Source: Botryococcus braunii
Taxonomy: Eukaryota; Chlorophyta; Trebouxiophyceae
Length of the DNA stretch: 64,000 bases
Assembly: GCA_002005505.1 (NCBI GenBank)
Contig: MVGU01001084.1
Location: 105,001 to 169,000 of the forward strand
Direction of reading: 5' to 3'
Shown here: positions 14,278-23,957 of the stretch, in pieces
Layout of the letters: each line of letters opens with the position of its first letter
How positions within the stretch are numbered: the first letter of the stretch is position 1
Position numbers and translations under genes: made by a program
The notes under the pieces: generated by a model
The model's input: only the letters and a program-made list of their open reading frames with translations
Told to the model about the DNA's origin: nothing
Database searches by the model: none

Positions 14278-16080
14278 TTAAGAAAGGACTGGGGCAGCTG
14301 CCACGTCATCAGCCAGATGGCGAACATGGGCAAGAGGATCCCAAGTATTCTCAGTCTCATCGTAGCCTTTCCATTTGACTAAGTAGCGCAAAGACTTTCC
14401 AACTTTCTTCTTAGCTATGATGGCCTCCACTTCATAAACGCCGCCACGCTTGTCTGCATACAAAGGAGGTGGTGAAGTAACAGTAACTGGTACATATGAA
14501 GACACATAAGGCTTCAGCTGGGAAACATAAAACACAGGATGATTATTTACAGTCTCAGGCAAGACGAGTCTAAAAGCTCGAGAACCAACTGCTGCAGCAA
14601 TAGTAAAGGGCCCAAAATACTTAGCTGATAACTTTGACGAGAGCCCAGGTGAAAGCTGGTTTTTCCTTGCAGCCAACAACACCTGGTCCCCCACCTTGAA
14701 AGGGTGGTCTCGTCTCTTTCTATCTGCATAAGATTTCTGCCGTTGCTGTGCAGAGGCAAGATTAGATTTGGCACTCTTTAAGGCAGTCTGCAGCCCCTCA
14801 ACCCATTCAGAAACGGCAGGATTCACAGAACGTGAGGGAACAGCAGAAGACAAGGGAGTAAGGGGATGGCGCCCATGATTCATGAAGAAGGGTGTCTGCA
14901 GTGTTGAAGCCTGAAGTGAGTTATTATATGCAAACTCCACCATACTCAAATACTTGTACCAGTCATCCTGCCTGGGACCCACAAACCCTCTCAGCATGTC
15001 TTCCATGGTCCTGTTCATTCTCTCAGTCTGCCCATCCGTCTGAGGGTGGTAAGCAGTAGACATAGCAATCTCAGTACCCAATATTTTCACAAAGGCCTTC
15101 CAAAAATGGCTAGTGAACCTTGGATCTCTATCACTCACAATGGAGGTAGGCATTCCAAATCTCACAAAGACCCTGTTAACAAACAGTTGTGCAAGTTGAG
15201 GTGCAGTGATGGTTTTAGTGCATGCAGCCAAGACACACAACTTAGAAAACCTATCAACAAATACCACAATAGAGTCAAAACCACAGCAGACAGGTAAATC
15301 AGTCACTAAGTCAAGGGAAATGCTCTGCCAAGGTCCATCCGGAATAGGCAGTGGCTGAAGTAGACCATAAGGTACGGCTCCAGTCCCCTTAGTGCGCTGG
15401 CAGGTGTCACAAGACCTGCAAAAGTCCCTGACTGATGAGCTGAGACGTGGCCACCAAAATTCCCTGCACACTAATTCATACATCTTGTTAATCCCAAGAT
15501 GGCCAGAAAAGGAGGTGGCATGACACTCTCTCAGTACCTTCTCTCGCAATGCATCAGGGACATACACTCTACCTGACTGCACCGAATAAGGTACAGTGTC
15601 TCTCATCACCAAAACACCTTCTTCCACAAGTTTAGCAACTGTGGGATCAGAAACACACAGCAAAGCAATTTCTGATAGGAGGGACGAGACAGAAACAGAG
15701 GAGACATGCATTACTGCCAAATCAACACGCCTAGACAAAGCATCTGCAACAACATTGTCAGTGCCCTTCACATATTTAATATCAGGCATGAATCTCATGA
15801 TTTCAGTAAGCCATCTTTCCTGCCTACTAGTCCTAACAGGAGCACTCAATAAATACTCAAGTGCTTGCTGGTCAGTGTGTACAGTAAACTTAGCACCCAG
15901 CAACAAATGCTTCCATTTAAGCAAGGCATGAACAAGAGCAAGCAACTCTCTGTCATATGGTGCTAACTTCCTCTCAGGGGGTTGGAGTTTCCTGGACTCG
16001 AAGGCAACGGGCTGCAGTCCCTTTCCTTGATCCTGCTGCAACACAGCACCAACAGCAAAACCTGAGGCATCTACATGCAC
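14278..16080 (-). CDS. Gypsy pol: RNase H, integrase and chromodomain
   Basis: 600 codons. In order: RNase H start (HVDASGFAVGAVLQQDQG, about residues 2-19) with the later HTDQQALEYLL; an integrase zinc finger (HATSFSGHLGINKMYELV ... CRSCDTCQRTKG); the DDE core with D in DLVTDLPV, D in IVSDRDPRFTSHFW and E in HPQTDGQTERMNRTMEDML; a basic linker (QKSYADRKRRDHPFKVGDQV); and a C-terminal chromodomain (YLVKWKGYDETENTWDP). The chromodomain places it among chromoviruses, whose chromodomain steers integration. The frame is open throughout, but it is separated from RT by a one-base frame break near 16100-16107. The initiating Met shown is internal to the ancestral polyprotein. Confidence 0.95.
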   Translation of the reverse strand: MHVDASGFAVGAVLQQDQGKGLQPVAFESRKLQPPERKLAPYDRELLALVHALLKWKHLLLGAKFTVHTDQQALEYLLSAPVRTSRQERWLTEIMRFMPDIKYVKGTDNVVADALSRRVDLAVMHVSSVSVSSLLSEIALLCVSDPTVAKLVEEGVLVMRDTVPYSVQSGRVYVPDALREKVLRECHATSFSGHLGINKMYELVCREFWWPRLSSSVRDFCRSCDTCQRTKGTGAVPYGLLQPLPIPDGPWQSISLDLVTDLPVCCGFDSIVVFVDRFSKLCVLAACTKTITAPQLAQLFVNRVFVRFGMPTSIVSDRDPRFTSHFWKAFVKILGTEIAMSTAYHPQTDGQTERMNRTMEDMLRGFVGPRQDDWYKYLSMVEFAYNNSLQASTLQTPFFMNHGRHPLTPLSSAVPSRSVNPAVSEWVEGLQTALKSAKSNLASAQQRQKSYADRKRRDHPFKVGDQVLLAARKNQLSPGLSSKLSAKYFGPFTIAAAVGSRAFRLVLPETVNNHPVFYVSQLKPYVSSYVPVTVTSPPPLYADKRGGVYEVEAIIAKKKVGKSLRYLVKWKGYDETENTWDPLAHVRHLADDVAAAPVLS

Positions 16081-16099
16081 AACAAAAGGTTTATCTAAA

Positions 16100-17018
16100 T
16101 CAAGCCATCAAAAGGCAAGGAGGAGTAGAAACAAGATCTTTCAATGCTACAAAGGCTTCCCGCTGGGGTCCCTCCCAGGTCCAAGGCACATCCTTTTTGA
16201 GCAACTCAGTAAGAGGATAGGCAACATCTGCAAAACGGTTCATAAAAGTATCATAATATTGAGTAAGACCTAGAAACCCTCTCAACTGTGACACATTCAA
16301 AGGAGTGGGCCAATCCTGAATGGCTACAACCTTCATAGGATCCACCATAATCCCATGAGGTGTCAACAGGTGTCCAAGGTATTCCACCTGCTTAGCAACA
16401 AAATCACACTTAGACCTTTTGCAATAAAATTTATGTTCCCTGAGCACTGACAAGACTGTCCTCAAATGCTCCATATGCTCTGCAACAGATTTAGAATATA
16501 TGTGGATATCGTCTAGGTACACCAGCACAAATCTATCAAGGAAGGGAGACAAGATAGAGTTCATCACAGACTGAAAGGTGGCAGGTGCATTGGTTAACCC
16601 AAAAGGCATAACAGTGAACTCATAATGACCATAACGGGTTTTAAAAGCAGTCTTTTCTATGCTGTCATCATGCATACGTATCTGATGATATCCAGAGGCA
16701 AGGTCTAGCTTAGAAAATACACAACTTCCATGCAATTGCTCGAACATCTCATCAATCTTAGGAAATGGGTGTTGGGTCCTAACAGTAATCCTATTCAAGG
16801 CCCTGTAGTCAATGCATAAACGCCATCCACCATCCTTTTTGGTAACAAATAAGATGGGTGCACCAAATGGTGATGTCGATGGGCGGATGAACCCCCTCTC
16901 AAGGAGCTCCTGCAACTGTGCACGTAGCTCAGCAAGCTGGGCTCCAGACAGTGGATATATGCGGGAGGCTGGAGGAGTTGCGTCCGGCTCCAATCTGATG
17001 TGGTGGCAGTGCCACCAC
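16100..17018 (-). CDS. Gypsy pol: reverse transcriptase (5'-truncated)
   Basis: Homology starts at 17018 (HHIRLEPDATPP) and runs to a stop at 16100. RT motifs are intact: FIRPSTSPFGAPILFVTKKD, GGWRLCIDYRALN, FSKLDLASGYHQIR, VMPFGLTNAPATFQ, and the catalytic YLDD in LVYLDDIHIYSK. The part linking protease to RT is replaced at 17019-17026 by the inverted LTR block. At the 3' end the frame closes after PPCLLM; one fewer base there would rejoin the RNase H frame, so this is a simple frame break and not an ancient loss. Confidence 0.93.
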
Positions 17019-17025
17019 TCTAAGG

Positions 17026-17768
17026 TATCTTACCCATGAGATACACTATGTGGCAGTTAGTTGTGTATAGCTTGCTGCTCTAGACGATATGCCTTATGCC
17101 TTTAGTTGGAAAGCCACCTCAAGCGAAGGTTACACTGCAGTGCAGGGTAACTGGACCTAAGGTTTGGACAAGTGCTAGTCTAATGCCTCAACCTAATTGT
17201 TTCATCATTGGTGTGAGTGCTGTCTCGAGAGTTCGTCCCCTAAGTTAGAGGATCCGCCTTGCAGACGATAGTCCTTAGAATGTTAAGGTATTCGAGCATT
17301 GAGCAGATGAGTCCCTCGTCTGTGTCGTGCTAACTTGCTTTGTGGACTTCATCCTCTGACTTGCGTTGTTTCGTAACTATAGGAGGTGTGATTGTCTATA
17401 GTTACAGTAAGCAGGGTTCGTGATGCCCCTGTCTTACGTTTGTGGCCCCATTGCCATAAACAACATCTCATAGCTTATGCCAAGGGGGAGGGCATGTAGC
17501 ATTTCCTAGGGTATAATGCTCTAGTATGGTCCTTGGCATTGCTCTTTGACTTGCCATGTGATCTGGATTCGCAGTACAACCTCGCTCAAGTAGTTCGCTC
17601 GGTTGCCCGACTACGCGTCTGTGGCAGTACAGTATAATTCAATCCACCCTGGGTTTAAGTGTACGCTTGCGAATCAATCATGTAACACTCTTTCGTTGCA
17701 CACCACGAACGTCTCACTGTCTCATAAAAACCTCTTCCGCTTAGTTAACGCTACAGTGGTATCGGCGA
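17026..17768 (+). repeat. Inverted internal block: 3'UTR - polypurine tract - LTR - PBS
   Basis: 17026-17755 is the reverse complement of 13259-13990 (3'UTR and LTR), and 17756-17768 matches the base after the LTR plus the first 12 bases of the primer-binding site. Order and orientation match the junction of two tandem or circular elements (3' end, LTR, PBS), but inserted backwards between protease and RT. It and the left end form arms of about 730 bp around the 3-kb pol region. Confidence 0.92.
17495..17755 (+). repeat. Third, internal LTR in opposite orientation
   Basis: 261 bp, TGTAGC to GCTACA, nearly identical to the terminal LTRs; one private change (GTGTACGC in place of GAGTACGC). Confidence 0.95.
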
Positions 17769-17785
17769 GTCATGCAGACACAGAA

Positions 17786-18364
17786 CTACAATTTCCAATT
17801 CACAATTGGGTTAAAAGCAGTTAACCAAGGTTTGCCCAAGACAAGATCATAGTAGGTCAACTCAGTAGGGAGGCAGGTGACTCCAAAACCCAAGGTCCCA
17901 ACAGTCAGGTCAGTTGACACACTATGTCCTACCACAGATGTCCTACCATCAGCCACTCTCACAGTAACATGTGAACTCAAAGGCACAGTGGGAAGGGCAA
18001 GCTCCTGCACAAGTTTATCATCAATAAAATTTGCAGAGGCTCCACTGTCCAACAAAATCCTGACAGGTCTACTAGCAAGAATTCCCTCAAACTCTATGCA
18101 AGTGGAGGAAAGGTCAAGACCATTCACAATGTGTCTACTGTCAAGCTGAACAAAAGAGTCAAAAGAAGTTGCGGGCAGGGGTTTCTCCTTCACACTGAGA
18201 CAACCAGTCTGTACCAGGCAACGATATAAGGGCAAGCCTATATGGGAACTGCAGTGGGGTGAGCTCTTAAATGTGGAAGTAAGACCCAGTGCATCCAAAA
18301 CAGAAGCCGAGAGCAATACATCATGAGAGTTGTTGTTGTGTAGTCCCTTCCAGCACCTGTTCAC
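17786..18364 (-). CDS. Retropepsin, copy A
   Basis: 192 codons with the aspartic protease active site LLDSGASANFIDDKL and the flap-side region VADGRTSVVGHS; it ends at VNWKL and a stop just before the inverted block. Nearly identical to copy B (I/T and V/L changes). In intact elements this would continue into the RT linker; here it cannot. Confidence 0.88.
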   Translation of the reverse strand: MNRCWKGLHNNNSHDVLLSASVLDALGLTSTFKSSPHCSSHIGLPLYRCLVQTGCLSVKEKPLPATSFDSFVQLDSRHIVNGLDLSSTCIEFEGILASRPVRILLDSGASANFIDDKLVQELALPTVPLSSHVTVRVADGRTSVVGHSVSTDLTVGTLGFGVTCLPTELTYYDLVLGKPWLTAFNPIVNWKL

Positions 18365-18698
18365 AGTGGCTCAGGCAAGAGAGCACAGTCAATCTAGTAC
18401 CTGGCAGTAGCTGTGACACAAGCTGGCTAACAGTACACTCCCTGTTACTACCATCAACAAACAAGACAACATGAGCATCACTAGAAAGAAGGTGAGGAGC
18501 TGTATCTCTCTTATACATGCACACAGGATTGATCAAGTCACTGGCATGGGGGGATGTCTGAAACTCTCTACACAAACCATGCCCATCCACAATATGGGAC
18601 ATGAAAGAATGGCAACAACTGTGAAAGAAATCCTGCAGATTACCAAGCCCACACAAAACAGGAATCCCATACTGGGTCACTGAACAGTTGGCAGACAT
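18321..18698 (-). CDS. Spacer ORF between gag and protease, copy A
   Basis: 125 codons starting MSANCSVTQYG, with FFHSCCHSFMSHIVDGHG in the middle. It overlaps the protease start in another frame. Probably the remnant between the deleted gag end and protease; no domain recognised. Confidence 0.5.
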   Translation of the reverse strand: MSANCSVTQYGIPVLCGLGNLQDFFHSCCHSFMSHIVDGHGLCREFQTSPHASDLINPVCMYKRDTAPHLLSSDAHVVLFVDGSNRECTVSQLVSQLLPGTRLTVLSCLSHCEQVLEGTTQQQLS

Positions 18699-18776
18699 CT
18701 GAAACAGGCCTCACACTGCTGTAACACCAAAGAAGTCCAACAAATCAAGTTTTATTTGATTTGTGAAAGTGATTCC

Positions 18777-19301
18777 TCAACTCGAGGTGTAATTGGAAGC
18801 ACGGAAGAACGTCGTAGCCACCTCCACGGACCGAGCGGATGCCAAGCCTACATCGTAGGTCCCCAAAAACATTTCAGTCTGCATAAGCCAAGGATCCACC
18901 TTCATTGGATCTCCCTCGAATACAGATGGGTCTGGCAACTTGAGCGAGGGCTTCCCTGAACCTGACGAGGCTGTAGCCGATGCCGGAGTTGCCGTTGGTA
19001 TGGGCTGCGGCACGACCACAGGTGCAGGTTGCGCGAGAGAGCACTGAATTAACATCTCAAGTCCCTCTGAAATGCTCTGAGCGGTATCAGCTGGAGGGGA
19101 ATGCGACGGAACACTAGATCTTAATGCAACGGCTCCTTCGAGCAGGGCACCGATATCTACCAAACGCCTAAGCATACAACGAGGATCTACCCATGAACGA
19201 TCTACATATACATAAGCAAGAAGATCTATGGATGGATCTGGCTCCGCGATGCCAGGACTAGGTGCACGAGCCCTTGAACCCGAACGAGGATGCCGAGACA
19301 T
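18777..19301 (-). CDS. Gag N-terminal part, copy A
   Basis: Starts MSRHPRSGSRARAPSPG, has a Pro/Ala-rich stretch, then PSVFEGDPMKVDPWLMQTEM, the conserved beginning of the retrotransposon gag domain. It stops shortly after VEVATTFF; the rest of gag and any CCHC zinc knuckle are missing. The frame is open upstream into protease copy B, giving one fused ORF from 19961. Confidence 0.85.
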   Translation of the reverse strand: MSRHPRSGSRARAPSPGIAEPDPSIDLLAYVYVDRSWVDPRCMLRRLVDIGALLEGAVALRSSVPSHSPPADTAQSISEGLEMLIQCSLAQPAPVVVPQPIPTATPASATASSGSGKPSLKLPDPSVFEGDPMKVDPWLMQTEMFLGTYDVGLASARSVEVATTFFRASNYTSS

Positions 19302-19383
19302 CACAACCCGAAAGGAAAAGAAACGCACCACGAACGAACGACAAGGAACTAATCCTTGTCGCCGATACCACTGTATCACAGCA

Positions 19384-19961
19384 TTCAATTTCCAATTCAC
19401 ACTTGGGTTAAAAGCAGTTAACCAAGGTTTGCCCAAGACAAGATCATAGTAGGTCAACTCAGTAGGGAGGCAGGTGACTCCAAAACCCAAGGTCCCAACA
19501 GTCAGGTCAGTTGACACACTATGTCCTACCACAGATGTCCTACCATCAGCCACTCTCACAGTAACATGTGAACTCAAAGGCACAGTGGGAAGGGCAAGCT
19601 CCTGCACAAGTTTATCATCAATAAAATTTGCAGAGGCTCCACTGTCCAACAAAATCCTGACAGGTCTACTAGCAAGAATTCCCTCAAACTCTATGCAAGT
19701 GGAGGAAAGGTCAAGACCATTCACAATGTGTCTACTGTCAAGCTGAAGAAAAGAGTCAAAAGAAGTTGCGGGCAGGGGTTTCTCCTTCACACTGAGACAA
19801 CCAGTCTGTACCAGGCAACGATATAAGGGCAAGCCTGTATGGGAACTGCAGTGGGGTGAGCTCTTAAAGGTGGAAGTAAGACCCAGTGCATCCAAAACAG
19901 AAGCCGAGAGCAATACATCATGAGAGTTGTTGTTGTGTAGTCCCTTCCAGCACCTGTTCAC
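19384..19961 (-). CDS. Retropepsin, copy B
   Basis: Same domain as copy A. After VNWKL it runs without a stop across the junction at 19375/19376 into PBS-leader sequence (IQWYRRQGL) and gag copy A. That shows the duplication joined protease to the last four bases of an LTR plus PBS. Confidence 0.88.
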
Positions 19962-20295
19962 AGTGGCTCAGGCAAGAGAGCACAGTCAATCTAGTACCTG
20001 GCAGTAGCTGTGACACAAGCTGGCTAACAGTACACTCCCTGTTACTACCATCAACAAACAAGACAACATGAGCATCACTAGAAAGAAGGTGAGGAGCTGC
20101 ATCTCTCTTATACATGCACACAGGATTGATCAAGTCACTGGCATGGGGGGATGTCTGAAACTCTCTACACAAACCATGCCCATCCACAATATGGGACATG
20201 AAAGAATGGCAACAACTGTGAAAGAAATCCTGCAGATTACCAAGCCCATACAAAACAGGAATCCCATACTGGGTCACTGAACAGTTGGCAGACAT
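19918..20295 (-). CDS. Spacer ORF between gag and protease, copy B
   Basis: 125 codons, same as 18321-18698 with a few substitutions (LYGLGNLQ versus LCGLGNLQ). Confidence 0.5.
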   Translation of the reverse strand: MSANCSVTQYGIPVLYGLGNLQDFFHSCCHSFMSHIVDGHGLCREFQTSPHASDLINPVCMYKRDAAPHLLSSDAHVVLFVDGSNRECTVSQLVSQLLPGTRLTVLSCLSHCEQVLEGTTQQQLS

Positions 20296-20341
20296 CTGAA
20301 ACAGGCCTCACACTGCTGTAATACCAAAGAAGTCCAACAAA

Positions 20342-20899
20342 TCAAGTTTTATTTGATTTGTGAAAGTGCTTCCTCAACTCAAGGTGTAATTGGAAGCAAC
20401 GGAAGAACGTCGTAGCCACCTCCACGGACCGAGCGGATGCCAAGCCTACATCGTAGGTCCCCAAAAACATTTCAGTCTGCATAAGCCAAGGATCCAACAT
20501 CATTGGATCTCCCTCGAATACAGATGGGTCTGGCAACTTGAGCGAGGGCTTCCCTGAACCTGACGAGGCTGTAGCCGATGCCGGAGTTGCCGTTGGTATG
20601 GGCTGCGGCACGACCACAGGTGCAGGTTGCGCGAGAGAGCACTGAATTAACATCTCAAGTCCCTCTGAAATGCTCTGAGTGGTATCAGCTGGAGGGGAAT
20701 GCGACGGAACACTAGATCTTAATGCAACGGCTCCTTCGAGCAGGGCACCGATATCTACCAAACGCCTAAGCATACAACGAGGATCTACCCATGAACGATC
20801 TACATATACATAATCAAGAAGATCTATGGATGGATCTGGCTCCGCGATGCCAGGACTAGGTGCACGAGCCCTTGAACCCGAACGAGGATGCCGAGACAT
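20342..20899 (-). CDS. Gag N-terminal part, copy B
   Basis: The ATG at 20899 follows the 5' LTR and PBS leader. Same content as copy A up to VATTFF. The tail then differs because copy A lacks one base (GAAGCACGG versus GAAGCAACGG). The deletion of the gag C-terminus is shared, so it predates the tandem duplication. Confidence 0.87.
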   Translation of the reverse strand: MSRHPRSGSRARAPSPGIAEPDPSIDLLDYVYVDRSWVDPRCMLRRLVDIGALLEGAVALRSSVPSHSPPADTTQSISEGLEMLIQCSLAQPAPVVVPQPIPTATPASATASSGSGKPSLKLPDPSVFEGDPMMLDPWLMQTEMFLGTYDVGLASARSVEVATTFFRCFQLHLELRKHFHKSNKT

Positions 20900-20951
20900 C
20901 ACAATCCGAAAGGAAAAGAAACGCACCACGAACGAACGACAAGGAACTAAT

Positions 20952-20968
20952 CCTTGTCGCCGATACCA
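20952..20968 (-). other. Primer-binding site
   Basis: On the minus strand TGGTATCGGCGACAAGG starts one base after the 5' LTR. TGGTATC complements a tRNA 3' end in GATACCA, as for the initiator-Met primers used by many plant LTR elements; the exact tRNA is not certain. Confidence 0.75.
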
Positions 20969-20969
20969 C

Positions 20970-21230
20970 TGTAGCGTTAACTAAGCGGAAGAGGTTTTTA
21001 TGAGACAGTGAGACGTTCGTGGTGTGCAACGAAAGAGTGTTACATGATTGATTCGCAAGCGTACTCTTAAACCCAGGGTGGATTGAATTATACTGTACTG
21101 CCACAGACGCGTAGTCGGGCAACCGAGCGAACTACTTGAGCGAGGTTGTACTGCGAATCCAGATCACATGGCAAGTCAAAGAGCAATGCCAAGGACCATA
21201 CTAGAGCATTATACCCTAGGAAATGCTACA
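20970..21230 (-). repeat. 5' LTR (right end)
   Basis: 261 bp, TG...CA in element orientation, directly followed by the target duplication. Confidence 0.95.
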
Positions 21231-21235
21231 GTCCG
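21231..21235. repeat. Target-site duplication, right
   Basis: GTCCG, identical to 13254-13258. Confidence 0.95.
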
Positions 21236-21412
21236 GATAGTGTACATTTGCAAGTAAAGACTTTAACAACATGGTTAAGAATCTGAAATATCCCTTTAGA
21301 CGGCTGCGTGTATTTGCCACAGACTTCATGCTGTCCACTGAACCCAAGGTGTGGTCAATATGAAATGAAACCTCTGGGGCATCCCCTATCTGTTCCGATT
21401 TTCCAGTCGATT

Positions 21413-21790
21413 TAGTTCCAGTTCATCAGATATACGTATAGACTATACTATAGTGCTTACTTGTCGCAGGCTTTTGGACGGAAGCATTGGTATCACGTAC
21501 TGCACGTACAGGAACGCCGGATGCCGCAACTCCTAGGATGGAAAAGGTCGGCCCTGTTTCGACCACAGTTCGGCTTTGAGACCTAAGGGAAGCTTTACGT
21601 GTATGCACTTTCAACCACCTTTACCACAAGATGTAAACAAGGAACCCTACCGTGAAGGCTATTAGACCCATTCTGGCGAATCTAAAGAGTAACAGCGAGG
21701 ACGGAACTTCTGAGGCCCTCTGTTTGCAGACTGTTCTGAAAGGTGAGACTTGTTTATGGTTGCAGGAAAAGATCGCGCGGGGTCGTCGTG
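21413..21790 (+). repeat. Dispersed repeat family, copy 2
   Basis: Ordered similarity to 3218-3700 in the same orientation; lacks the 25-bp tandem insert. Begins about 180 bp from the retrotransposon. Confidence 0.65.
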
Positions 21791-23769
21791 CCAGTTATGT
21801 TAGCGGTTTATTGTTGAACGTTAAGTTCTCTGTTTTAAAAATCACACCGAAGCTAATCTATGTAAGTAGCGTAATATTCGAATAATTACGATTCAAATAA
21901 CTTTTAACTATATAAAATACCTATAATTAGCTACACTTAACCATTCATACTTGCCGACCTCAGGTTATAACCTACGTCTTAGCTAAGTCATATGAGACAC
22001 ACTCTATGCCGGCATAAAGTATGCCACATATTGTATATCTTTGGTCCCTTGTAGTTTGTGTACCCATTCCATTACCTAACGGCAAATACCTTGAATGTAT
22101 ACGCCTAATATAAGCATCGGGAATCATATGCATTATAAGTCTAGCTAACGTTATGTACCTCATATGTGTAGGGTACGTCTGAACGAAGGCCCATACGTCT
22201 GCATATGCATTCTTTTTAAATAGAAGGCTATATGTATACCACATGAAGCTATTTATCTGTAAAGCGCAACCCTAGCTATTTAACTTAAAATTGAATCTGT
22301 GCATTGATTGACCAGTCATGACTTCCGGTATATATTATAAAATTCTGCTTATAAGTAGAATAACAAGCGTTGGCCTGCCGTAGACAGCTGCCGTGTCAGC
22401 TGACGAAGAACTTATGCGCTGACTTCATGATCATGATGAGTTGCAAGTACAGAGATTGCGTGAGAGTTCATTTGAAAATTATGAAACGAGTTCAAAGCCT
22501 TGTTCCTTTGACGATTGCATAGCATATGCATGTTGCTTCGAGACTGTGATGTTGCCTGACGGCTCCTACATGTACACATGCCAGTGCTTGACAGCAATAT
22601 TAACAAGATATATGTGTGTGCACTATACTAAAGTCAATTAGAACTAGTCCAGCAACTGCAGTAGCTACCTGGTATTCTGTGCTGAGATCGCAATACAGCC
22701 GTGGAAGGAAGGAAGGAAGATTACATCCAAAGACCAGCAAGTAGGACTGATTTGTATTAATACTGCTCTGTCTATCTATATCAATAATTTACAATTGAAC
22801 AAACAACGTTTTGGGAGATGTATCGATATGTCTGCAGCTGCGCACGATGCTGAAAACTTGTACATTGCACGTGGAAGTACTAGTACATAGGGGCACAAAC
22901 ACACATGTAAACGATAAAATATGCAGTACCAAAAGCTAGATATATGCTTCACTCAATGGGAGTCGCAGTTTCAAGGTCGTGCTATGTGGCGCACTCAGTA
23001 TGCTACATGCATATGCATGGACCATGGACCTGGCTAGGCATCACCATTAATGGTTACAATATTACTACCTGTACACATGTTACGTAATGGATAGTAAGAC
23101 CATTGAAAGCGAATTGAAATTGTATATAGATATATCCATGTCGATGTTCCCACGTGCGAACCACAGTTAAAGCACAAAGGCGATGGGCATAGCATGCGCA
23201 ACCTATTCGTAATGTATACGAATGCATTATACACTATGTGTACTTTACATAGTGTACACGATACTCCACCTTAACACGGCATACGTATGTACATATATAT
23301 GTACGTATATCTTTGGCTTTTACGTGTATGATTCAAGTACCGTTGAAGGTCACTCATGAAACGTTAAACCAGCTATGAACGACTTTCGAGATCTCTAAAG
23401 TGATCACTGATCAATGAGAGTCATGACATTCTAGGTAGGTGAGAATGTTCCGAACCACATCAAAAATGTGTTGCAGGCTCCTGCATGTGGCTTTGACTAG
23501 GCAAGAACGGATCATCATGAGAATGATGTCAGAAGTTCGCCCACAAGTATATCAAGGTGCTGGGAAATACTTCTCAGTGTACCGCTGCAGCGGGTTTAGT
23601 CGATGCAATCCGCCATCTCAAATGTATAGATATCTAGAGTCAGTCTTTTGAATTGAAGATCACAACTTACTCGTGCGATGACGGCGGGAAAGCTCAGAGG
23701 CCTCTCAAACCCGCAAATGCATGATCAAAGAGCATCCCTGAGGCTTGCTTTTGGAGATCTGACGGAGAA

Positions 23770-23789
23770 TGACGTCATCCATGACGTCA
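23770..23789. promoter_or_regulatory. Paired CRE-type octamers
   Basis: TGACGTCA occurs at 23770-23777 and again at 23782-23789, 12 bp apart. This is the consensus site for bZIP factors. No gene start is recognised nearby, so the role is unproven. Confidence 0.35.
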
Positions 23790-23925
23790 TATGGCCGCCC
23801 TGCTGGCGTGGCTGTTTGACATGATACCATTCACTAGAGGCTAGGCGAGCTCGAGGCTCTATGCCGGCCATGTGCATTGACCATAAGGTGCCGTTTAATT
23901 AAACTAGCGACTGATCATGATATCA

Positions 23926-23957
23926 TGATATGTTTCACTTGCAAGTGAAACATATCA
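23926..23957. repeat. 32-bp perfect palindrome
   Basis: TGATATGTTTCACTTG and its exact complement, no spacer. A second palindrome (ATCATGATATCATGAT) abuts on the left, and ACTAGCGACTGATCAT is repeated on both sides. Confidence 0.92.

Larger units (their letters stand above)
13259..21230 (-). mobile_element. Ty3/gypsy chromovirus LTR retrotransposon, complete ends, rearranged interior
   Basis: 7972 bp between identical GTCCG target duplications. The terminal 261-bp LTRs (13259-13519 and 20970-21230) begin TGTAGC and end GCTACA and differ at one base that I can see. Read on the minus strand the order is: 5' LTR, PBS, gag copy B, spacer ORF, protease copy B, PBS-gag copy A, spacer ORF, protease copy A, an inverted PBS-LTR-3'UTR block, RT-RNase H-integrase-chromodomain, 3'UTR, polypurine tract, 3' LTR. 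The gag-to-protease unit is duplicated with a 1.6-kb period. The PR-RT linker is missing and the gag C-terminus is deleted in both copies. A single-base frame break lies between RT and RNase H. It looks non-autonomous, but it inserted recently. Confidence 0.95.

Noticed and set aside
15046..16220. Plus-strand ORFs over the retrotransposon
   Set aside because: Shadows of the minus-strand pol gene, which carries the RT, RNase H, integrase and chromodomain motifs.
17603..17824. 73-codon ORF starting MPDYASVAVQ, also at 13193-13411 and 20856-21122
   Set aside because: It lies within the LTR and recurs because the LTR recurs; no protein family, and LTRs are not expected to code.
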